Part shown: piece by piece, positions 16,040-22,967 of the stretch
How positions within the stretch are numbered: position 1 is the stretch's first letter
Layout of the letters: each line of letters begins with the position of its first letter
NCBI RefSeq assembly: GCF_020873875.1
Contig: NZ_JAHWGU010000050.1
Coordinates: forward strand, 1 to 41,105
Source of the DNA: Actinoplanes sp. DH11
GTDB taxonomy: Bacteria > Actinomycetota > Actinomycetes > Mycobacteriales > Micromonosporaceae
DNA length: 41,105 bases
Direction: 5' to 3'
The notes under the pieces: model-generated
Told to the model about the DNA's origin: nothing
What the model saw: the letters and a program-made list of their open reading frames with translations, nothing else
Database searches by the model: none
Translations under genes and position numbers: made by a program

Positions 16040-16650
16040 AGCAGCGCAAACTCGTTGTCGTCAGCTCCGGCCTGAGCCAGCCCTCGTCGACCCGCCTGCT
16101 CGCGGACCAGTTGTCCGCGAGCGCGGTCGGCGCCGCCGCCCGGCTCGGTGTCACCCTCGACGTCCAGGTGATCGAGCTCCGCGACCTGGCCCACGAGATC
16201 ACCGACAACATGCTGACCGGTTTCGCCCCCACCGCGCTGCGGCAGGCGCAGGAAGAGGTGACCGCCGCGGACGCGCTGATCGTGGTGACACCGGTGTTCA
16301 GCGCCAGCTACAGCGGCCTGTTCAAGTCCTTCGTCGACGTGCTCGACAAGGACGCCCTGGTCGACAAGCCGGTCCTGCTGGCCGCCACGGCCGGAACCGC
16401 CCGCCACTCCCTGGTCCTGGACCACGCCCTGCGGCCGCTCTTCGCCTACCTGCGCGCCACGATCCTGCCGACCGCCGTCTTCGCCGCCAGCGACGACTGG
16501 GGCGCCAACTCGGTCGAGGGCCCGCTGCGCGGCCGCATCGAGCGCGCCGCCACCGAACTGGCCCGTGAGGTCGAACGCCGCGAGCCCGCGGTGGTCACCG
16601 ACCCGTTCGCGCTGACCAGCAACTTCGAGGACATGCTGAAGAACCTCTAG
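16036..16650 (+). CDS. NAD(P)H-dependent FMN reductase, CE1759 type
   Basis: A 204-aa flavodoxin-fold reductase that should supply reduced FMN to the luciferase-like monooxygenase encoded just upstream. KLVVVSSGLSQPSSTRLLADQL forms the phosphate-binding N-terminus. ADALIVVTPVFSASYSGLFKSFVDVL is the flavin-contact region typical of the NADPH-dependent FMN reductase family. VLLAATAGTARHSLVLDHALRPLF is the CE1759-like C-terminal block. The start codon overlaps the upstream stop by 4 nt, indicating translational coupling. A strong hairpin 30 nt downstream closes the operon. Confidence 0.9.
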   Translation: MKQRKLVVVSSGLSQPSSTRLLADQLSASAVGAAARLGVTLDVQVIELRDLAHEITDNMLTGFAPTALRQAQEEVTAADALIVVTPVFSASYSGLFKSFVDVLDKDALVDKPVLLAATAGTARHSLVLDHALRPLFAYLRATILPTAVFAASDDWGANSVEGPLRGRIERAATELAREVERREPAVVTDPFALTSNFEDMLKNL

Positions 16651-16680
16651 GAGTACGGGCAACGGAGGGCTCCCGCACGT

Positions 16681-16715
16681 CGCAGCGGCCCAGGTGCGTG
16701 CACCGGGCCGCTGCG
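16681..16715 (+). terminator. Terminator of the monooxygenase/FMN reductase operon
   Basis: An 11-bp perfect stem (16681-16691 with 16705-16715) continues, after one bulged A, into GGTG/CACC around a CGTG tetraloop. It is followed by CCCGTTTCGC. It lies 30 nt after the reductase stop. Confidence 0.8.
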
Positions 16716-16849
16716 CCCGTTTCGCTATCGGTGCGTGGTGGCGCTGCGACCCCCTTTCCGGATCCTCCCCGAACGGGGTGTCCGGCGACTTGGCGTCGCC
16801 CGCTGTCCCCGCTGAGCGGCGCGGTGCGGCACGGTGCTTTCATGGTGGC

Positions 16850-17857
16850 GTGCGTCGATGGCTGCTGATTCCGCTGCTCCTGCTCGTCACCGCCTGCAGC
16901 GCCCAGCCGGTGCCCGCCCCCGAGGCCGGGGAGACGTCCGCGCCGGCGCCCTCGCCGAGCCCGGCGCCGGAGGTGACGCTGCCCGCCGGGTACATCGGCG
17001 CGAGCGAGGCGTCGGAGCCGCCACCGGCGGGGGAGGCCGCGCTGCGGGGCGCCGGATGGTCGCTGCGGCCGGGTCCGGTGCAGGTCGGTCCGCTGGTGCG
17101 GACCCTGCACCCGGTCGTCGACCTGCGCACCGGGGAGCAGACGATCGGCAACTACTTGATCGGATACGCCATGATGCGCGCCCCCGAAGGCCAGGAGATG
17201 GTCGTCGTGCCGCTCGGCGACCCGGCCGACCTGCCCGCGGTGCCGGTCACGATCCGCGCCGGCGACCGCAGCGAGCGGATCACGAAGCTGACCGCGCCGA
17301 TTGTCGTGCTCACCGTGCTGGCGGGCGCCCCGGTGAGCCTCACCGTCGAGGACGGCCGGCCGCAGACGCTCGACCTGCGCACCGGGAAGCGCGCCGGTCG
17401 CCCGGACACCGACCTGCTCTACGACACGCCGCGGCTGGCGAAGACGGACGGCCCGTCGTTCGGTGTCCCGGGGTCGACCGGGCTGTTCCTCAGTGTCGAG
17501 GCTGAGCTGGTGCCCGGTGTCGACGGTGCCGGGTACGCCCGGAAGGGCTTCGCGTGGCTGGCCCTGACCGTGGAGGTCGGCGGCGCGGAGTGCGACATGC
17601 GGCTGGCGCGTTCGTCGTTCCGGTTCGAGACCGGCGGCCGGTCGTACCGGCCCGCCGGCGGCCACCGGGTGGACATGTCGGTCGCCGCCGGCGCCCTGGC
17701 GCTCGGCACGATCCTGGTGGCGATCGAGGTGCCGGAGAAGACCCGGCGCGGCACGCTGGTGATCGAGCCGGCGGGATCCCGGGAGGGCGGCTCGTGCGGC
17801 ACGGGCCGGCTGACCACGGTCCCGGCCCGGGACAGCATGCCGGTGGCCCTGTCCTGA
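16850..17857 (+). CDS. Hypothetical secreted lipoprotein
   Basis: A 335-aa predicted lipoprotein. Starting at GTG 16850 gives RRW, a hydrophobic core and the lipobox LVTAC (Cys about residue 16), followed by a Pro/Ala/Ser linker and a beta-rich extracellular domain. Two Cys residues in the C-terminal half (AECDMRLARSSF and GSCGTGRL) could form a disulfide. PGSTGLFLSVEAELVPG and the late ALGTILVAIEVPEKTRRG resemble DUF4352/immunoglobulin-like extracellular modules, but I cannot name the family. The ribosome site is weak; the frame is open upstream to 16694, but that extension crosses the preceding terminator. Function unknown. Confidence 0.7.
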   Translation: MRRWLLIPLLLLVTACSAQPVPAPEAGETSAPAPSPSPAPEVTLPAGYIGASEASEPPPAGEAALRGAGWSLRPGPVQVGPLVRTLHPVVDLRTGEQTIGNYLIGYAMMRAPEGQEMVVVPLGDPADLPAVPVTIRAGDRSERITKLTAPIVVLTVLAGAPVSLTVEDGRPQTLDLRTGKRAGRPDTDLLYDTPRLAKTDGPSFGVPGSTGLFLSVEAELVPGVDGAGYARKGFAWLALTVEVGGAECDMRLARSSFRFETGGRSYRPAGGHRVDMSVAAGALALGTILVAIEVPEKTRRGTLVIEPAGSREGGSCGTGRLTTVPARDSMPVALS

Positions 17858-17899
17858 CCGGACCCCGCCGGTCCGCAGGTCGCGCACCGGCCGGGTGTG

Positions 17900-18844
17900 T
17901 CACCGATGGCGGAACGTCGTCCGGTACGCGGTGGGAGTGACGCCGAGAGCGCGCTGGAAGTGCCGGCGCAGGGTTGCGGCGGTCCCCATGCCGCAAGCGG
18001 CCGCGATCTGGTCGATCGAGGCGTCGGTACGTTCCAGGAGCTCCTGTGCCCGGGCGATCCGCTGCTGGTGGAGCCAGCCGAGCGGCCCGGTCCGGAGTTC
18101 CGCCTGCATGCGGCGGGCCAGCTGGCGAGGGCTGAGGTTGGCGTGCCCGGCGAGGTCGCGCACGCTCAGCGGCCGGTCCAGGCGGGCACGTGCCCAGGCG
18201 AGAGTGGGCGCGAGACCGTCCGGGTTCCGCGGCTCGGCGGGCGGGGTGATGAACTGCGCCTGCCCGCCGCTGCGGTGTGCGGGCACGACGAGCCGCCTCG
18301 CGATCCCGTTCGCGGCCGCGGTGCCGAGGTCGCGGCGCACCAGGTGCAGGCAGAGGTCGAGCGCCGCCGTCTTGCCGGCCGAGGTGAGCACGTCGCCCTC
18401 GTCGACGTAGAGCACGTCGGGCCGGACATCCACCTTCGGGTAACGGCGGGCGAGATCCTCGGCGTGCATCCAGTGCGTGGTCGCGGCCCGGCCGTCGAGC
18501 AAACCGGCAGCCGCCAGGACGAAGGCGCCGGTGCACAGCGCGGCGACGCGGGTGCCACGGTGGCGGGCCGCACGCAGCGCGTCGAGGAGAGCCGGGTCGG
18601 GGTTGCTGTCGAGGTCGTCGGAGGACGGAACGACGACGGTGCCGGCCCGGGCGATCCCGGCGTACGACGTGGTGGGGAGTCGTGGCAACCAGGGGTGCGG
18701 GGCACCGTCCGCGGTACAGACGACGAAGTCGTACCACCTGCCGGTGGCGGACAGCTCCGATCGGTCGACACCGAAGATCTCGGCGGCGATCGCGACCTCG
18801 TAGAGCATCGCGGAGCCGTGCATGACGAGGGCGATCCGTCCCAT
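17900..18844 (-). CDS. GlxA-family regulator: DJ-1/PfpI domain fused to AraC HTH
   Basis: A 314-aa transcription factor. Residues 1 to about 165 form a DJ-1/PfpI amidase-like sensing domain (MGRIALVMHGSAMLYEVA; nucleophile-elbow region VAALCTGAFVLAAAGLL). The C-terminal third holds two AraC helix-turn-helix motifs: LSVRDLAGHANLSPRQLARR and IDQIAAACGMGTAATLRRHF, ending in GVTPTAYR. ATG 18844 is supported by TACAGT (18857-18852) ending 7 nt upstream, a leaderless geometry. A 9-bp inverted repeat overlaps this promoter and is a candidate autoregulatory site. It is divergent from the saccharopine dehydrogenase-like gene, its probable target. Confidence 0.92.
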   Translation of the reverse strand: MGRIALVMHGSAMLYEVAIAAEIFGVDRSELSATGRWYDFVVCTADGAPHPWLPRLPTTSYAGIARAGTVVVPSSDDLDSNPDPALLDALRAARHRGTRVAALCTGAFVLAAAGLLDGRAATTHWMHAEDLARRYPKVDVRPDVLYVDEGDVLTSAGKTAALDLCLHLVRRDLGTAAANGIARRLVVPAHRSGGQAQFITPPAEPRNPDGLAPTLAWARARLDRPLSVRDLAGHANLSPRQLARRMQAELRTGPLGWLHQQRIARAQELLERTDASIDQIAAACGMGTAATLRRHFQRALGVTPTAYRTTFRHR

Positions 18845-18877
18845 GTCCGAAACTGTACGGCCGACGTCGTTTCGGAC
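18845..18877. promoter_or_regulatory. Operator dyad in the GlxA/reductase divergent promoter
   Basis: A perfect inverted repeat GTCCGAAAC (18845-18853) / GTTTCGGAC (18869-18877) with a 15-bp spacer. It overlaps the -10 TACAGT of the regulator gene (18857-18852) and lies within the 70-bp divergent region, so it could control both genes. Confidence 0.65.
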
Positions 18878-18914
18878 GCTCGTCCCGTACCGGCGTACGC
18901 CCCAGGATGTGTTC

Positions 18915-19943
18915 ATGAACGTTCTTGTCTATGGCGCCACCGGTCACACGGGACGCTTCGTTGTCGACGAGTTGTTGCGTCGCGGGCTCGTTCCCGTGCT
19001 GGCCGGCCGCAGTGCCGACCGCCTGGCCGCCGTACCGTCCCGGCACGCGGGCCTCGACCGCCGGGCGGTGGGCGTCGAGGATGCCGGCCTGCTCCGCCGG
19101 GCGGTGGCCGGGGCCGGCGCTGTCATCAACTGTGCCGGGCCGTTCCTCGACACCGCGCTCCCGCTCGCCCGCGCGGCCGTCGAGTCCGGCGCGCACTACC
19201 TCGACGTCACCGCCGAGCAGCCGGTCGTGCAGGCGCTCTACCGCGACCTCGATGCCCCGGCCCGTGCCGCGGGCGTCGCCGTGGTCCCGGCGATGGCCTT
19301 CTACGGCGGTCTCGCCGACCTGCTGGTCACGGCCCTGCTCGACGGCGGTTCGCGGGCCGACGAGGTCGACGTCGCCATCGGCCTGGATCGCTGGTGGCCG
19401 ACCGCGGGCACCCGGGCCACGGGCGAGCGCAACACCGCGACGCGGCTGGTGATCCGCGGCGGCGCCCTGGTCCCGCTGGAGACTCCGGCGCGGCCGGCCA
19501 CCTGGTCCTACCCGGCACCGCTGGGCGGCCAGCCGGTCGTGCGGATGCCGTTCTCCGAGGTCATCACGATCGCCAGGCACCTCGACGTGGGCGAACTTCG
19601 CTCCTACCTCAACACCGCCGCCCTCGAGGATCTGCGGGACGCCGCCACGCCGGCGCCGGCCGCGACCGACGAGCACGGACGATCGGCACAGCGGTTCGTC
19701 GTGGACGTGGTCGCGCGCGTGGGCACGCGGACCCGGCGGGTCAGTGCGAGCGGGCGTGACATCTACGCCGTGACCGCGCCTGTTGTTGTCGAAGGCGCCG
19801 CCCGGCTGCTCGACGGGCGCCACCGAGGTGGCGGCGCCGCAGCACCCGGCCAGGCGTTCGACGCCGCCGACGTCCTCGCCGCACTGCAGCGGGACACCGG
19901 CGCGATCGTGGTGCGGTCCGACCGGGAACCGGCTGTCGGCTGA
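18915..19943 (+). CDS. Saccharopine dehydrogenase-like NAD(P)-binding protein
   Basis: A 342-aa oxidoreductase-like protein of the saccharopine dehydrogenase NADP-binding family (trans-acting enoyl reductase relatives). The Rossmann fingerprint VYGATGHTGRFVVDELLRRG begins at residue 5. GAGAVINCAGPFLDTALPLA and GAHYLDVTAEQP are the conserved second block of this family. The ATG at 18915 has both an AGGA ribosome site 7 nt upstream and a CAGGAT six nt upstream that could be a leaderless -10. The substrate is unknown. It is divergent from a GlxA-type AraC regulator with only 70 bp between, so co-regulation is likely. Confidence 0.85.
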   Translation: MNVLVYGATGHTGRFVVDELLRRGLVPVLAGRSADRLAAVPSRHAGLDRRAVGVEDAGLLRRAVAGAGAVINCAGPFLDTALPLARAAVESGAHYLDVTAEQPVVQALYRDLDAPARAAGVAVVPAMAFYGGLADLLVTALLDGGSRADEVDVAIGLDRWWPTAGTRATGERNTATRLVIRGGALVPLETPARPATWSYPAPLGGQPVVRMPFSEVITIARHLDVGELRSYLNTAALEDLRDAATPAPAATDEHGRSAQRFVVDVVARVGTRTRRVSASGRDIYAVTAPVVVEGAARLLDGRHRGGGAAAPGQAFDAADVLAALQRDTGAIVVRSDREPAVG

Positions 19944-19991
19944 TCCGGAACGCCGGGCGCCGCCCGCGAACCGGGCTTCGGCCGGTCGGCG

Positions 19992-20522
19992 TCAGGTGCC
20001 GACCGTGGTGAAGAACCAGAGGGAGGACGTCAGCCACAGGCCGGCGATCGCCGTCAGCAGCAACCCGCCGGCCAGCGGCAGCACCCAGGCGCGGCTGTCG
20101 CCGGGGCGGCTGATCAGGAGCATCTTGGCGACGAACGCGCCGTAGCACAGGCAGCCCAGCACCGAGTGGGCGAGCGTGCGCAGGCTGCCGGTGCTGAAGC
20201 CCAGCGCGTAGAGGCAGTGCACCGCGATCGGCAGGGAGAGCAGCAGGGCGATCCGGCCGCTCCATCGGTGCAGGGCCGGGATCCAGGGTGCGGACGGCAA
20301 CCGGCCGTAGAGGGCGAGCGCCGACACCAGCTGCACCACCGCGAACAGCAGCACCGCGGTGGCCAGCCAGACCTTGCCCGACTGCAGGCGCAGGGCGTCA
20401 CCGATGCCGGAGGTGCCGGCCGGGTCGTGCAACCGGCCGTAGACGCCGAGCGCGACGGCCACGCCGACGCCGGCCACCGCGGGCAGCCACACCCGGGGCT
20501 GCCGCAGCGTGCCGGCCTCCAC
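19992..20522 (-). CDS. Small multispanning membrane protein (DUF6529/cytochrome b561-like)
   Basis: A 176-aa membrane protein with about five hydrophobic helices: VAGVGVAVALGVYG, VWLATAVLLFAVVQLVSALA, IALLLSLPIAVHCLYALGF, TLAHSVLGCLCYGAFVAKML and VLPLAGGLLLTAIAGLWL. His residues in LHRWSG, PIAVHCLY and LAHSVLG are spaced like heme ligands of cytochrome b561-type proteins. This resembles the actinobacterial DUF6529 family, but the name is tentative. The GTG at 20522 lies 3 nt after the kinase stop, with GGGAGGG in the kinase's last codons as ribosome site. It is therefore the last gene of the WXG100-kinase operon. Confidence 0.65.
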   Translation of the reverse strand: MEAGTLRQPRVWLPAVAGVGVAVALGVYGRLHDPAGTSGIGDALRLQSGKVWLATAVLLFAVVQLVSALALYGRLPSAPWIPALHRWSGRIALLLSLPIAVHCLYALGFSTGSLRTLAHSVLGCLCYGAFVAKMLLISRPGDSRAWVLPLAGGLLLTAIAGLWLTSSLWFFTTVGT

Positions 20523-20524
20523 GG

Positions 20525-22123
20525 TCAGAATCCCTCCCCGCTGTCCACGTCGACCGACGTGGTGTCCAGGGTGAAGCCGTCCACGGTGACCTGCCGGTTC
20601 GTGACGTCCAGGGAGGGCGCCGGAGCCGGTACGCCGTCGCGGGTCAGCACGCCGACCTGACGACCGTCGCCGAGCACGATCCACGACCCGTTCAGCTGGG
20701 CGCCGCGGACCCGGGCGGCGGTGCGGTAGAGCCCGGACGGCTTCTTCACCACGCCCAGCTCGAAGCCGTGGGTGTCGCCCTCGATCGTGATCTCACCTTG
20801 GGCGGAGCGCGCGTCGAACGTACCGCTGATGGCGCTTCCGTCTTCGCCCTCGAGCGAGAGCTCGCCCGCCTTGGCCGTGCCCTGCAGCCAGGCCTCGACC
20901 CGGTTGCCGTCGCAGACGTACGCGATCGCCTTGCCGTCCCGGATCGAGATGGCGAGCGTCCCGGCGTCGTCCTCGACCTGACCGGCCAGGGTGACCCGCA
21001 GCTTCTCCGCGGCGGGGCTGGTGGTCGCCGGAGCGGCCAGGCCGGTGGTGGGCAGGGTGGTCGCCGGCGTCTGGCCGGTGACCCGGGGCGGCACGCTCAC
21101 CTGCTGGATGGCCTGGCCGCCCCGCTCGCCGGCGGCGGCGGCCGCGTTGATCCCGGCGAGCCCCGCGGCGACCAGCACGGCGACGCCGAGCGTGACGAGC
21201 GGGCCGCGCCGCCAGCGTGACGGCGGCGCGGCGGGCTCGGTGGGCGGGGGAGGGGCCGCGGGCACGATGCCGGGGCGCAGCCGGGTGTCGTACGGGCCGG
21301 GCGCGGACGCGGCCGCCGCCTGTGCCGGCGGCATGTCGGCGGGTGCCGCCGGGAAGGCGGCGGCCGCCGGCGAGAGGTCGGCGTTGCGCAGGTACGCGGC
21401 CACCCGCCGGGCCGGTGGCCGCTGGCGCGGGTCGGCGGCCAGGCAGTCCCGGGCCAGCGGCGCCAGGGCCGGTGGCAGCACGCCCGGATCCATCGACGTG
21501 TTGCCGGTGGAGAGTTCCGCGATCAGCAGCCCGAGCGACCACACGTCGGCCGCCGCGGTGGGCGGCCCGCCACCGAAGATCTCCGGGGCGGTGTAGCCGG
21601 GGGTGCCGCCCGGCGCGCCACGCTCGGCGTCGTGCAGCAGCACCGCCACACCGAAGTCGGTGATACGCACCTGCGGCATGCCGGCACCGGGCATGACCAG
21701 GATGTTCTCCGGTTTCAGGTCGAGGTGCACGACGCCGTGCGCGTGCGCCGCCGCCAGCGCGGCGGAGGTCTGCCCGGCGATCGCGGCGACCTCGGCGACC
21801 GGCAGGCGGCCGCCCCGGAACCGCAGGTAGTCGCGCAGGTTCGGGCCGTCGACGTACTCCATCACCAGGGCCAGGGTGTCGCCCTCGACGACGAGGTCGC
21901 GCAGGCCCACGATGCCGGGGTGGTCGAGGTCGCGCAGGGTGGCCTCCTCGCGGAGGAACAGCTCGCGGACCCGGCGGTCGCTCGCGTACTCCGGGCGCAG
22001 CAGTTTGGCGGCCAGCGGTGGACCGCCTGCCCGGCTCGTCGCCCGGCGGACCACCGCCACGGCGCCCCGGCCGATCTCCTCGTGCAGCAGGTATCCCCGG
22101 CCGAGGGGTTCCTGATCGGCCAT
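20525..22123 (-). CDS. Membrane-anchored Ser/Thr protein kinase (PknB-like)
   Basis: A 532-aa Hanks-type kinase. Catalytic landmarks: glycine loop G18-R-G-A-V-A-V (incomplete at the third Gly), K40 in LAAKLL, Glu58/59, the catalytic loop H133-L-D135-L-K137-P-E-N140, D156-F-G and APE at 179-181. A Pro/Ala-rich juxtamembrane region leads to one membrane helix (about 308-328). An extracellular region of about 200 residues is beta-rich, with a Thr/Pro stalk and repeats such as GQVEDDAGTLAISI. ATG 22123 follows AAGGAGG and sits 25 nt after the WXG100 stop, so the kinase is co-transcribed with the WXG100 gene. It may regulate the secretion apparatus; the FHA domain of the EccC-like ATPase is a plausible phospho-reader. 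That link is inference. Confidence 0.9.
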   Translation of the reverse strand: MADQEPLGRGYLLHEEIGRGAVAVVRRATSRAGGPPLAAKLLRPEYASDRRVRELFLREEATLRDLDHPGIVGLRDLVVEGDTLALVMEYVDGPNLRDYLRFRGGRLPVAEVAAIAGQTSAALAAAHAHGVVHLDLKPENILVMPGAGMPQVRITDFGVAVLLHDAERGAPGGTPGYTAPEIFGGGPPTAAADVWSLGLLIAELSTGNTSMDPGVLPPALAPLARDCLAADPRQRPPARRVAAYLRNADLSPAAAAFPAAPADMPPAQAAAASAPGPYDTRLRPGIVPAAPPPPTEPAAPPSRWRRGPLVTLGVAVLVAAGLAGINAAAAAGERGGQAIQQVSVPPRVTGQTPATTLPTTGLAAPATTSPAAEKLRVTLAGQVEDDAGTLAISIRDGKAIAYVCDGNRVEAWLQGTAKAGELSLEGEDGSAISGTFDARSAQGEITIEGDTHGFELGVVKKPSGLYRTAARVRGAQLNGSWIVLGDGRQVGVLTRDGVPAPAPSLDVTNRQVTVDGFTLDTTSVDVDSGEGF

Positions 22124-22148
22124 GCCCCGTGCCTCCTTCAAAAATGAT

Positions 22149-22433
22149 CTAGTAGCCGCCGCCGGCGGTCATGATGTTCTGCGAGATCTTCTGGAGCTGG
22201 TCCCGCAATTGATCCAATTCCTGTTTCGCCTTGTCGAGGGCTGCTTTTGTCTCCGGCCAGGTCTGGTCCCGGAATTGCTGGGGGAGCGGGCCGTCCCACA
22301 CGTCGGGGTTGGACAACATCTTGCCCTGCGCGTCGAGCTGGGCGATCTGGTCGGTGAGGCCGCCGTTGATGATCGACTGGACCTGCTGGATGGATGTCTT
22401 CGCCTGATCCGTCGAGAGTACGCGTGCCGCCAT
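22149..22433 (-). CDS. WXG100 (ESAT-6-like) protein, copy 1
   Basis: A 94-aa helical-hairpin protein of the WXG100 superfamily, substrates of type VII secretion. The WXG turn is W-D-G in NPDVWDGPLPQQF near residue 47. Long amphipathic helices flank it: TSIQQVQSIINGGLTDQI before, and ALDKAKQELDQLRDQLQKI after. The C-terminus ends GGGY instead of the usual YxxxD/E signal. A good ribosome site (AAAGGGAG on the minus strand) precedes ATG 22433. It is the first gene of a leftward operon with the kinase and is divergent from the second WXG-like gene. Copy 2 at 27919 is identical except for three residues. Confidence 0.93.
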   Translation of the reverse strand: MAARVLSTDQAKTSIQQVQSIINGGLTDQIAQLDAQGKMLSNPDVWDGPLPQQFRDQTWPETKAALDKAKQELDQLRDQLQKISQNIMTAGGGY

Positions 22434-22460
22434 CTGTCCACTCCCTTTCTCGGGACCGCC

Positions 22461-22516
22461 ATTGTCCGCGCCGACGGCCTATCATCGCAATCACTTGCCA
22501 ATTGCAGGGGATGGCG
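22461..22516. promoter_or_regulatory. Conserved divergent promoter region, copy 1
   Basis: This intergenic block is repeated at 28261-28316. The two share ATTGTCCGC, then 25 identical bases beginning GGCCTATCATCG, then the ribosome-site region ending GGGGATGGCGATG. TATCAT (22480-22485) is a candidate -10 for the rightward toxin operon, but the only TTG-type hexamer (22462-22467) lies just 12 bp upstream, too close for a standard -35. Selection has preserved it in both cassettes, so it likely holds the promoter and an operator. Confidence 0.6.
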
Positions 22517-22966
22517 ATGGTCGATCTGCGGGGGATTTCCGAGGACGTTCCGTTCAACTGGGAGGCGGCCACCCGGCTCGCCGCGCAGTTGCGCGGCAGT
22601 GCCGACGCCTGCGAGGGCGCGATCCCGCGGCGCACCGCGGTCGCGACGGTCGCGACCGAGGAGTGGCGGGGCGTCTACGCGCGCCAGTTCGCCACCCGGA
22701 TGGGCATCTGTGTGACCGACGCGCAGCGTCTGGCGGCCGCGATGCGCCAGGCCGCGAACCAGGTCGACGAGCTGGCCCGCCTAGCCCGCGAGGAACAGGC
22801 CCGGCGGGAGAAGGCCCGCGAGTGGCAGCGCCAGCAGGAGGAGGAAGGCGTCCTCGACAAGATCGGCGACTTCCTGTTCGGCGAGGACGAGCTGCCACCG
22901 GTGCCGGACCCGATCACCCCACCGGTCTACACGTCGCCGGCCCCGGCCGCCGCGGCCCGGGAGTGA
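22517..22966 (+). CDS. WXG-like partner protein with disordered C-terminus
   Basis: A 149-aa protein with a WXG-type helical hairpin: helix 1 about residues 14-36, the turn W50-R-G52 in EEWRGVYARQF, helix 2 about 64-110 with heptad-like A/L spacing and a charged REEQARREKAREWQRQQEEE tract. A Pro-rich tail follows. It is larger than canonical WXG100 proteins and may act as dedicated chaperone or co-secreted partner of the RHS toxin encoded 1 nt downstream. ATG 22517 is chosen because AGGGG (22506-22510) lies 6 nt upstream. The counterpart in cassette 2 is reduced to about ten codons. Confidence 0.75.
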   Translation: MVDLRGISEDVPFNWEAATRLAAQLRGSADACEGAIPRRTAVATVATEEWRGVYARQFATRMGICVTDAQRLAAAMRQAANQVDELARLAREEQARREKAREWQRQQEEEGVLDKIGDFLFGEDELPPVPDPITPPVYTSPAPAAAARE

Positions 22967-22967
22967 C

